Assembly (NCBI RefSeq): GCF_047511655.1
Contig: NC_133392.1
Coordinates: 89,521,042 to 89,585,041, forward strand
Length of the DNA: 64,000 bases
Origin: Castor canadensis
Taxonomy: Eukaryota; Chordata; Mammalia; Rodentia; Castoridae
Direction: 5' to 3'
The stretch's first letter is position 1, and each line of letters starts with the position of its first letter. The translations under genes and the position numbers were made by a program. The notes below the pieces were generated by a model, which had not been told where the DNA came from, ran no database searches, and was given only the letters and a program-made list of their open reading frames with translations. Positions 22,701 to 33,400 of the stretch are shown here, one piece after another.

Positions 22701-23249
22701 TCTGCCATCCTCACAAGCTTTCCTGCTCCTGTTTGCTGGGCGCACGCCCCCAGTCCCACTGGAGCCTCTCCAGCCAGTCCCAGCTTGTTTATTTACAGTC
22801 CAGGCAAGGAGTCCCTTCCCCCTCTCTTCAGCGCTCAGTGCGCCCCACCCTCTTTGCAACGTGTCTTTATTGTTCTTATTGCTTATTACTCAGTTTCTCT
22901 TTGTTCCCCAGGTGGAGGTCGGTCTGTCCAGGGGGCTATGTTGATCTGGCCCAGGGTTGTCTGTGGGAGTACCACATACTGCTTAGCTCAACTTGTCCTC
23001 ATCTTCCCAAGCCGTCTGGGCGTGGGGGATTGGCGGCCCCGGGGGCCCTCCTGGTTTCTCCTTTTAATGTGAAGTGGAGATTCTCTGCACCGGCTGGATG
23101 TGTGGAGGGGTCAAAGTATTGCCTCTTCTTGGTGTTTTTACCTGCAAGGTGTGTCTCCAGCGTTCTCCAAGATTTCCCTATAGGAGGCATGCTTTCTGCT
23201 TCCTCCCTCAAGCCACCATCTTGGAATTCACTATCCTTTGCAAGGTATT
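19755..23249 (-). mobile_element. L1 element, internally deleted, with 14-bp target-site duplication
   Basis: Minus-strand L1. From its 5' end (right): a GC-rich 5' UTR starting near 23230 with the CAAGATGG motif, then a direct join near 22500 into the middle of ORF2, reverse transcriptase pieces with the FADD catalytic motif (21977-21988), the C-terminal ORF2 region (to about 20300) and a 3' UTR with an A-rich end near 19770. ORF1 and the ORF2 endonuclease region are missing. ORF2 is broken into several frames. A perfect 14-bp repeat (ctttgcaaggtatt) flanks it at 19755-19768 and 23236-23249. It is dead as an autonomous element. Confidence 0.9.
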
Positions 23250-23297
23250 AATCACACAAAGGATTAATAGCCAGAATATATGAGTTAAAAATAAACA
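23250..23297 (+). mobile_element. older L1, ORF2 fragment (right part)
   Basis: Continues the L1 ORF2 sequence after the inserted element ('caaaggattaatagccagaatat', the usual L1 DKGLIxxIY region), then similarity is lost. Confidence 0.7.
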
Positions 23298-23671
23298 ATA
23301 TGGGACGTGGTTTACATGGATACCCTGAAGACAGAAAGACCAGCTATGGTCCATATTTTCTTGCAGGAGATGAAGGAGACAAACTGAGGCCTTGTCATGG
23401 AAAGGGCAAGGGCAAGTCATCCTCTTAACTTATGGAGACACGACAGTCAGGCTTGTTCACTGAATGGATGTGAAGTGTGAGGAAACTGGAGTCGAGGGAT
23501 GGACTCCTTGTTCCTGGTTTGAGTGACTGAGTAGTGAGATGATTTTCTTATACTAAATGGACAAGAGAATGGACTCAGCATTTTAGAATTACACCATTTT
23601 CTCGCCAAAATCAAGCTTACAAGACTTCTAAACCATATTTCTAAACAAATACATCTAGCTTTTGTCAAAAG

Positions 23672-23673
<2 letters not shown>

Positions 23674-23725
<52 letters not shown>
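23674..23725. repeat. compound (gt)n(ga)n microsatellite
   Basis: About 7 GT units followed by about 18 GA units in the intergenic spacer. Confidence 0.95.
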
Positions 23726-23727
<2 letters not shown>

Positions 23728-23729
23728 TA

Positions 23730-25800
23730 TATGATTTTCATGGAGAATTTTGGGGCAGAACAGACACTAAATATTGGGCTTTTAGTATAGTACTGAATAG
23801 TACTACTAAATAGTAGGTAGCATTAGTCCCTCACAATAGATTCTCTGGAATCTGGTGGACCTCATTTTGCTTCAGGGAAGGATGTTTGATCAAGAGTCTG
23901 CATTTGAGATGCTGTGCATGGACACATTTTTGGAGAAAACCTCATTTTGGTAGTTTGGTAGTTGCTAGTTGTAAGTCCAGGCAGAAATTTCAAGTTACAG
24001 AGTAAGTGATGCCACCAAACTCCTACTTCTCAGTCTTTCCCATAGGCCTACAAAACCACTTCTCATAAGAGGCAGCCCCTCATTTCCTGGAGACTGGTTT
24101 ACTGTGAGTAGTGTATAGCACATTGCTTATATTTCTAATAGCATCAAAGTTACCAGGAACTAATAATGTGTTAATCATTACACAGATGATTGAAGAAAAT
24201 AGGGCATTGGGATCAAGGTTCCAACAATTTAGTTGTAACATATATTACCTGAATAAGTGTGTTCACTAAAATGCTACTATAGGTGCAATATGTATGACAC
24301 CTAAATCTTTTCTACAATCATTTAAAGTGAGAGAACATATGTGAGTTCTCCCAGGGTGGGGTGGGAGGAAGGTGTCACCACATGAGGATGGTGTAGAAAC
24401 TGTGAATTGTAAAACTCCAAAGATGCCATTCATCTATGATCTGAACCCTTTAAACTTGTATGATGTGGTGGTCCTAGACAAGATGCGGATCATGTGGAAA
24501 GAGAAGACAGAAATAAAAGTAAATAGGCCCAATCTAAGGGATGCATCCAGATCAGTTCACTTAAAAACTTCCATCTTTTATCTGCGCTGATGTTCTGCAC
24601 TTTCTTTCCTATAAACCAGGCCAGACTTAAATCTCTCAGAGGCTTGAAATAGAGGACCAAGGAGAGTATGGCCTCCATCTAAATTAATTGTTTCTTTTTT
24701 TTAATCTTTGGATATCTGTCTTGGATCTTGGAGAGAAGTACAGGAGAGGCTACTATCTTATGAGCCTGTCTAGCTGTGATGTGGTTTCAAACATTGATCA
24801 TTGTTTAGCTGCCCCAAAACTAGAATTTGAAAGGCTCTTCTTTCTGCACAATTTCTTGTTATGGGATACCACAAGTTGATTAAACCAAGCCACCTTCTTC
24901 AGTGTCAACTCTTTAATAAGAATCTCTATACTCCTTGGTATATCAAACATGTGAAATCCTTAGTATATGAAGGTGATCCCACCTACAAACATGTCTTCTC
25001 CATCATCTGCCTCCTGCTCATTTCTTCATCTCCACAGCATCACAAACTCTGCCTATTTAGTGGCCCAGCAATGTTGGTGTGTGAGGTTTACCATCTCCTG
25101 ACTTATGGGCCTCCTGAGATCACACTGTACTTGGGAGTTCTTTTCTAAACACTGCACTGCCTGAAACCATCAACCAATTTCTCTCTCCTAGTTTTCTTCT
25201 GTATCGAGAGGTGGTTAAGCTAGTGGGAATGGTGGATAGTGGTGGTACAGGTTTTGTTGACTCAATGTTTCTCAATACAAAGAATTGACAATGAAATTTT
25301 TCTAAGCTTAGAATCTGAGGTGTGGAATACCTTTTTTTCTCAGATTTGGGCCATTATAATTGGTTTCAGCAAAATGGGATTCAGATGATTACTAAATTAC
25401 TTTTTGCTTCAATAGCAAGGGTCTGAGCTTGAGGGAAAATCTGTGGGCTACAGGATAATCTAAAAATTAATGGAAGGACATGGTGTTAGAAGGCCATGAT
25501 TTTATTTGTGATGGATTTGATGAATCTCCTGGGGGAGGCAGTGGCTAAATGAAACTTAAAACACTTCAAAAACTTCTATTTATATCATGTGATTCATGTA
25601 ATCACAAATTTCCTGCTTGGCTGTGGCCTCCATGAGAACTGAGAGTGTCTTTTTCATTTACTATTCTTTCCATAGCCCCAAGATTCAGAGTGGTGACAAA
25701 TAAAAAAAAGATTAAGAAACTAATTAACTAATAGACAATGGCCTCTGGATGATCCTTGAATTTCAAGGACAGCAGTACAAACTTTCTTAATAAGAAGGAT
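23730..25800. other. intergenic spacer, no gene seen
   Basis: No recognised repeat or exon. Short frames such as 24372-24590 show no known domain. Confidence 0.5.
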
Positions 25801-25804
25801 GTCA

Positions 25805-25930
25805 TGAATTGAGCACTGAACATATTCAGGAATGGCCCAAGCACTCGCTATTGTCTAATGGGATCCATACATTTGGGGAGGGGTATTATCCCCATTTTTA
25901 CATATGAGAAAACTAAGGCTAACCACAGCT
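25805..25930 (-). mobile_element. MIR relic in the intergenic spacer
   Basis: 'attgagcactgaacatattcaggaa' followed by 'tattatccccatttttacatatgagaaaactaaggct', the reverse MIR core. Confidence 0.6.
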
Positions 25931-25944
25931 CATATTTTCTATTT

Positions 25945-26034
25945 TATTTTATTTTTTCACTTTTGCAGTGCTTGGGAGTGAACCAGGGCCCATGAACACT
26001 AGGCAAGTGCTCTATTACACCTCCAGGTGCACAG
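25945..26034 (-). mobile_element. SINE head fragment
   Basis: 'agtgcttgggagtgaaccagggcccatgaacactaggcaagtgctctatta'. Confidence 0.65.
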
Positions 26035-26039
26035 TTCAA

Positions 26040-27035
26040 ATGTATACCAAAGTCTGTTTCCATTACCTATAAATTTATTAATTTTACATAAGCATAGTTA
26101 AAAATATTAGCTGTTTCTATAATATGTATAATAAACTATTTGTATAATACTTCCTTGTTCTACAAATTAAAGTTTTTAAAGTTGTTTTAAAAACATGTCA
26201 CTTCTAATCCCTAGGCATACTTCACTGTCAAGATTCTTCAATTTATATGTACACATTTTTCTATTTACCCAACCTCCATTTTTTCTTTACCCAAGTATCT
26301 CTTATTTGCATCATTAATATATTTGTGATGCTCTTTAGTGGTCATCTCTGTGCTTTTATGTTTTGTAGTCAAGGCTGCCCCTCATTTCACAGGAGATCAT
26401 AGCTTCCAGCTTGTTGCCTTTTGTTTTTGTTAGGCTAGGGGCACTTATGTGGTACTCACCACCACATAAGCAGATTCCTTGCTATGCCACAGTAAGTCAC
26501 AGTTGCATGTTTCTGTGATTGTAGTTCTGTGATTAGAACTACATCTCCCAGAAACCATAGGAGTTGGGGTTAAGAGTTGGTCAAAAGATTAATTCTCTTC
26601 AAATTGGAAGACAGAAATAAAGCAGCAAGAGTAACTGTGTGAAGATAAGTAACTGGAGACAGTAAGAAACAGATGCTGATGGGCTGCATCTTTGCTCTTC
26701 TCTACTTCCATGTCTGACTCTTCCTGAGTGCTGACCTTGCTGTCCTACAAGGCCCAGTACAAGACACTTGGCTACAAACCTGTAGAGGAGGTAGCTATGC
26801 AGAGGCAACGGTCTCCACAGACTTCTGCAGGAGCCACCTTCATGGTCCCACTGCTGCTCCTTGACTGCCTAGATTCAGTATCAAACAGCAATATTGCTAA
26901 CTCAGGTAATCTTGTAGTAATTTTTTTTCTCTTCCTTTCTTCAGTTCTTTAGTTCCCTAATCTAATTCCTTTGATATATTTCCTGCTTTGTTATGCTCAT
27001 AGTTTTGTCTTCCTGATGTGGACTAATAGAGTTAT
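26040..27035. other. intergenic spacer, no gene seen
   Basis: AT-rich left part, then a stretch with 'actacatctcccagaaaccatag' that recalls old repeats; no family assigned and no coding signal. Confidence 0.4.
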
Positions 27036-27039
27036 TGGT

Positions 27040-27415
27040 TATTTTGCATACCTAGTACTGTGGACTGAGCCATTCCAAAACTTATGGCTTAAGACAATAA
27101 CAACTTTGTTTTCTCCATGATTCTGTTGTTTTACTGGGTTGCAATGGGAGTTTCATTTGCTGGTCATGCTTGGAGTCTGGTGACTACAAATGGAAAAATC
27201 TAAAGGCTTGACTGGAAAGCATGGACTCTTCTGCAGGTAGTCTTAGAACCTCCAGTGTTCTCCTCCATTTGCATAGCTGGATTTTGACAAGGCAGGTCAG
27301 CTACATCCTATTAATTAAGGCGAATCATTCAGCCAGTCCAAACCCAATGAGGGAAGGAAATACACAGGGTTGTGAAGGACTATGCATGTTTGGAAACCAT
27401 TTTGGATACTAGCCA
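27040..27415 (+). mobile_element. possible ancient interspersed repeat
   Basis: 'ccattccaaaacttatggcttaagacaataacaac' and 'gcttgactggaaagcatgga' through 'ttttggatactagccac' resemble a common mammalian repeat whose family I cannot name with confidence. Not coding. Confidence 0.4.
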
Positions 27416-27751
27416 CTGACTCATCTGTTAGACCACGTTCAGCCTGTATCACTTTGTGTTATTTTGCGCTGTGCTGCTCATAGTTCTATTTTTATGCTGG
27501 TGTGACTGTTCATCATGCTTCCTGTTTTGGGCCCCACCCTTTACACAAGCTCTGGTGGGCAGTCTGGGCAGTGGCACCATTAGAAGTTTGGGAATGTAGT
27601 TTATTCAGTCCTGGCTGAGCAACTGAGACTGTGAATGTGGGCCTCTTCTCAATACAGCTTGGCAGTCTTCTGGGATCAGTTGTTTAGTCTGTAATATTGA
27701 GAACTGACCACCTCCAGGGGCTTCATCCACTTGGATGGCTGCTGGTAGAGG

Positions 27752-27857
27752 CTTTTTTTTTTTTTTTTTTTTTTTGGTGGTACTGGAGTTTTCAGACTCA
27801 GGGCTTTGTGCTTGCTAGGCAGGAACTCTACCACTTGAGCTGCTCTTCCAGCCCTGG
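27752..27857 (-). mobile_element. tRNA-derived SINE with long T-run
   Basis: A run of over 20 T (the element's A tail) followed by 'ggtggtactggagttttcagactcagggctttgtgcttgctaggcag' and 'cttccagccctgg'. A fairly young copy. Confidence 0.85.
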
Positions 27858-27859
27858 TA

Positions 27860-29410
27860 AAGGACTTTTTTTAAGTTCAGGGACTTCGTAGATTTTTGAG
27901 TCTGTAAGGATGGTATAGGAGCTGTGCTCTCCCACACAGGGCTGCCATACTTCCTTACTGGAATGTCTTAGATTTATTTTCTTTTTCTAGATTCACTGCC
28001 AGATCAACGGGCCTAAGCTTCTCTTTTCAAACCTGGTATTTTTATGATTAACTAGACCAGCTATTAGACCATGAATGGTATCATGTGGCTTTAATGGAGA
28101 GTTCATGCCAATAATCTATACTTCAGGTGCTTTGGTAATTTTTGCTACAGTATGGCAGAGCTGGCTTTGTGGACATGGGATTTGTGCAGATGTTAGGGGC
28201 TCTGTGCTTAGACAGGCTCTGAACTGGTTTAGCTCTTTGCTCTTGTTGTCTTGAAATTCTGATTAATTTTTAAGCAGAGGCCTCTCATTTTCATTTTGTA
28301 CGGCAATATAAGTTGTATAGCTTGTTGTAACTATAACTATGATTACCATTTAGTTTTCTTATTCATCTTAGTTCATATCTGGATACTTGAAGACTTGGGA
28401 ATAGAACTAAATCTGGGACTAACCTAGTAGGAAATAGCCTATCACTGGGACCCATCTGAGCACTGTAACTTGAGGGAGGGAAATAACCAGGTTGGTAGAC
28501 TTTGCTTTCAGAAATTTGGAGTTGATGGGTGAGAAGTATCTCTGTTGCTGGTACAGAATTTCAGGCTTTCATTCTCCTCTTGTTAAAAGGCCAGGTGTCT
28601 AACACTTCCTCTTTACCTCCATTTTCTCCATATCCACCTGCACATCTCTACCCATTAGAACTGGATGAACAGGTGTTAGCCTGCTAGAAGAGCTAGCAGT
28701 GTCAATAGACCTTCTCCTCAATGTCACAGTCCCCAAATGCCCTAGTGGACAGCTCATTTTGCTAGGAATGCTGTGAGACTACCATTTACTCCCTCCTTCC
28801 TTGTTCTTTTTATCGCCTCCAGTTTAAACCACAGGCCCTTTTGTGAACCTTGGCAGTCAGATCAAATTAATTATGCATGTCAAAAAGTCTAGTTTATGTT
28901 GAAAGATTGTTGTTTGGACTTTACTTATATGACTTTCCTTTTTACTTACTTCCAAATCAGCAAGTAACATCTGCTAAGGATACATGACACACAGCTGTAA
29001 ATGCGTGCATGCTGTTCCTGTTCCTTGAGAATTATCATAGTAAAATTCTCTGTGCAAAGTGAGAAAACCACAAGTTTGAAGAACAAGAAAACCATATTCT
29101 TGGAAATCTGGACCCAGGAATGGCTATAAATATGACCTACCACCTGAACTTGCTCTTCTCAACCTACATTTTCTCCTTAATTGGTTTTTTAAATCAATAT
29201 GGTTGTGATCCTTAGGCTACGATACTGAATGATGAGTTAAAACATGTTTCTAGCATATTTTGCTTTCTTTCTATAAGAACAAAGTCAATAGAACAGGAGC
29301 TTCAACAATTGTATCTATGATGAAAGAAAGAGTACTTGGACAAGTACAGCTGTAGAGGGAAAAGAAAGATAGATGCACATTTATGTTAAACTGAAGTCAG
29401 GAAATACTAT
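27860..29410. other. 3' flank of CLCA4 paralog 1, no gene seen
   Basis: Intergenic, between the SINEs at 27752 and 29413. Nothing recognised. Confidence 0.5.
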
Positions 29411-29412
29411 GA

Positions 29413-29500
29413 GGGCTGGCAGAGTGGATCCAGCAATAAGAGCACCTGCTTAGCAAGCATGAGGCCCTGAGTTCAAACCTCAGTGCAGCAAAAAAGAGGA
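29413..29500 (+). mobile_element. tRNA-derived SINE
   Basis: 'gggctggcagagtggatccagcaataagagcacctgcttagcaagcatgaggccctgagttcaaacctcagt' with an A-rich end; lies about 560 bp beyond the CLCA4 stop codon. Confidence 0.85.
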
Positions 29501-30034
29501 AACACTATGATTTGACAGGTGGTATCAGATTTTTTTTTACTTTTGTCTATGTCCATGAATCACAGCAAACGTGACTATAGCTATTACTGTACACAACTGT
29601 GAATTTTATTTGACTATAATACCATCAACTTATCCTAATAGCACCAAGTCTCCATTCACTTACTCCAAATATTGCTTATTTGTTTGGGTTTTGAGTATTC
29701 AAATAGATAATTTTAACTTCTTCATGATATTTGAACTATTTCAGAATACATTTGCATCAGAACAAAATTCAACTAGGAATCAATATGAAAAAACTTTACT
29801 TATTACTATTTATGATACATAAAAAGAGCAAGTAAAATTATCAAACTTTAATACTCACAGTTTTTCACATATCCATGGATGTTTATATTTAATCAAAGTA
29901 TCCTTTTAGACCTTTTAAGATTGTTTTTATGAATTCATTATCACACTGCTTGAATTAAAAATTCAGAAATAATCTTTACTTCTGTTCTTTCTGTTCTTTT
30001 AAAATGCTGTTCTAGGTTTCTTGGAAGAATTTCT

Positions 30035-30040
30035 TTTATT
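30035..30040 (-). terminator. candidate poly(A) signal of CLCA4 paralog 1
   Basis: AATAAA on the minus strand only about 20 bases after the stop codon. If used, the 3' UTR would be very short; a more distal signal may be the main one. Confidence 0.3.
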
Positions 30041-30060
30041 TAAGAAACAAATAGTGGCAC

Positions 30061-30434
30061 TTACAAAATAATGGTAACAACTAGTACAGCTCCTATCACT
30101 GAGAACACCACAACTGAAATATTAACTCCAAAACTAGAACTGCTTCCAGGACTGGGGTAGTTTGGACTAGGACTCGGATCTTCTTGAGAGGCAGACAAAG
30201 CCACTTGTGCAATGTTGGATGATTCTGATGTCAAATTGCTTTTGTCTACACTTCGAATGGCAATGAATGTGTGGGTTGCATTTTCTTCTGAGATTTTTCC
30301 TAGTTTAAATGCAAAGGTTTCCTCAGAGTTGGCCTCCTTTGGTACCAGGTCAGAAGTGTTAACTTGAAGAGTATCATCAAAATTGTCTCTTAGGTCAGTG
30401 ATATTCCCACTTATTCTTATGATATACTCTCGAA
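30061..30434 (-). CDS. CLCA4: CLCA4 paralog 1 exon 14 (last coding exon)
   Basis: Residues 785-908 and stop [11 protein letters not shown] completes the fibronectin-III-like fold; after a Pro/Ser-rich linker the protein ends in a hydrophobic run (887-908) with no cytoplasmic tail, fitting a C-terminal membrane segment or a lipid-anchor signal. Acceptor cttag; 374 bases. Confidence 0.93.
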
Positions 30435-33400
30435 CTAAGAAAGAAAAGTTACACATGGTTTAGTAAGTAGCATTCATGTTAAATGTCTTTCCATTTATTC
30501 TCAAAAATATTATTTAGTTATGCAAAGTACATGTTTATATCAGAAGTCTAACTTTTCAATAAAAGCTAAATATTTCCTTTTCTTTAATTTATCATTATTG
30601 TCATTATTATTATTAATAGATGTTTTGAGACAGATTCTCACTACATATCCCAGACTAACCTGGAACTCATGATCCTACTCCCTTAGCCTCCCAAGTGTGG
30701 GATTATGGGGGTATACATCATGCCTGGCTAAGTTCTGACTTTCTGCTTTTTTGTGGTACTGGAGTTTGAACTCAGGCCTCATGTTTGCTAGGCAGGTGCT
30801 CTGCCTCTTGAGTCATACCTCCAGCCCAGAATTCTGACTTTTAAGCTCTGCCAAATGCACTATCTTTGTATGAAAAGTAGGACCAGGTTAAAATTTATCA
30901 TGTTTGATTATTCAAGGGAATCAGATTAGAAAGTTCATACTTTGCTGAGCTGTCAGTGAAAAAGTGTTCTTCCCTAACCCACCAATAAAAACACCCTTGC
31001 TTTTTAATGAGCTCCTTTCACTCAAGTCAAACTGCATGACACCGTTCTTACCTGTTCCAACATCAAAATCATCTCCTGGTGCTGTCCATGTGAGATTGAT
31101 GTTGTCCCCATCGAGTGTGGCATGAAGGTCTGTGATTTGACTTGGTGGGAACAGGTCAGGCAATGGACCACTGGGAACATCTGACATCACAAACGCATCT
31201 CCAGTTGCTGTTCTGCTGAAACTCTCCAGCACTGTCTGAGCATCGTCAGTTTCAGGTCTTGGTGGGTTCCGCTTGATTTCCCCTGCATTAAAAATTCCCT
31301 AGTTTAAAGGGGGCAAAATGTACTAGTATTTTTTGAACTCAATGACTCACCTTCCCAATCCTTCATACCTTTCATGTTTTTGTATTTTCATATGTATAGC
31401 TATTTTTTACCAAGTGCTGTGACACAATCGTAAGTATTCATTAGTGGGAGAATTTTTCCTTTGGCATTCTTACCAGGAAGTTGTAGGACCACTTTGGATA
31501 ACAAATTATTTTGGAATGAAGACTGCACTAAATGAGAACAATGTCACACAATTTAACATATGCTTTTAAAACAAGCATTTGTTTATTTTAAATTATCTTG
31601 AACCTAGGGATATATTAGGGGATACCATTCCAAGTTCCTTTCCAACCACTGCGCCAGGTCCCTCCCTCCCTCCCATAAGTGCTAAGGAATAATACTTCTG
31701 ATTGTTTTCCAATTGCTAATGAAAAGCACCAAAATGTTGCAAGATAAGGGACCAGACAAGGAAAGCTAGAAAAAAAATGTGTTCTTAATGCTTATCATCA
31801 CCTTACTCTATGCATTTTTTTCTTTTGACTCAATAAGAACATTTCAAATAAATATTTATTCTACAGCACCTGTCATCTGAAGGATAAATCCTGCCACATA
31901 TTAGATCATTTTCTTTGTCTTGAACTGAAAATTGGGCATATGACTGCTGGTATCATTAAGATATTCCACAGTAACATTAATTACACCAGCTGACAGGCTT
32001 TGAGTTCTTATGTGGTATCAGGCTGTTTTCCAAAATTAAGATTAATTTGGAGGCAATTATCTGAGAATTTCATTCTATTTTTTTTTTCTTTGTGGAGCTG
32101 CCGTTTGAACTCAGGGCTTCATGCTTGCTAGGCAGACAATCTACCACTTCAGCCATTCTGTCAGCCTCAGAAATTCATTCAAGAAATAGAAAAAACCATA
32201 CTTTGAGTTGTAAAATGTTTGAAGGTTTAGTCATATCAAGTCACAAATATTTTTCAAACCCTGAGTGGATTTTAGATACCATGAGGTACTCACCATTCAC
32301 TACCCAGCCTGGAATGAAGGTGGCTCTATTTGCTGGATGTTGTAAGCTTCGCCTGGCAGAGTTTGTTCCTCCATGAGCCCGCACTTTTAAGCTATATCTG
32401 CCATTGCCTGAATAAGCTGTAAAATACCTGGAGTAGACTCCATCATTTTTGAAAGCATCAGCACCTTGTTGTAGAAATGAAGAAATAAGCTATGACTGTA
32501 AATGAAAAGACAAGTTCATGCATTTTCTAAGACAAGCACTGGCTTCTATGAGCATAACTCAGTATTTTGCACTTGACCTTTGAAGAATATTTCCACTATG
32601 TGCTGTGAAAACAATACACTGTTGAGTTGATGCCTTGAGTAATTGCGATGTCTATATATCCTCATAACTCATCTACACAGACTGAAACGTGTGTATGTAT
32701 AATGCATATTTAAGTATCTCTTCTTTCTGTCCCTTACCAACTTATAAACAGATTACAGTACTTTTCTTGGAATTCCTCTGCCAATGGGTTGCTTGCAGTT
32801 TACTTTAATTATATTATACCATTTTGCTGTCAAGAGTCTCCACTAAGGAAAAAGTATTTTTGTTAAGGATTTCATTCTCACTATAGTTAACTAAAATTAG
32901 TTATTTCTCTTCAACAATTCTTTTTTTTTTCAGATTGCACTCTCCTGGTCAGTTAACTCTGGTCTGTCGGAGGAAACCCCCATCTACTATGGGAATAAAC
33001 ATTTGGAGGAGCTCAGAAAAACTGTACAATAAATGTAGTTCTTGATTATGACCAGCGTTGGAGTGATCTGTTAAATTGCAAAACACATTTCCTAGGGGAA
33101 ATACTCTAAGCAGAGGATATTAAAGCAAAGTCCTTGTACCAGCAGTATCTGTACCACACTAAAAATCTGGAACTTTTAGACTTGTTGAGGGAAAGCCCTC
33201 AGCATTCTGTATGTTAACAATCCTCCAGAATATACTTTGCTTTGTAGAGTGGGAGAATGCCTGCTCTCAGCTCTTGGCCATCACTAATACCTTCGTAGGT
33301 AAAGGCATCCCAAATTAGCTTGTTCTTCAATTAGCTAAATGCTCTCATGGCAGAATGTTAAGAAGTGAAATGAGATGCAGGTGAGCTTTATGCACTGTAG

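Noticed and set aside
22455..23251. Overlapping plus-strand open frames of 205 and 250 residues
   Set aside because: They lie antisense to the GC-rich L1 5' UTR of the minus-strand element; low stop density reflects base composition. No known domain.
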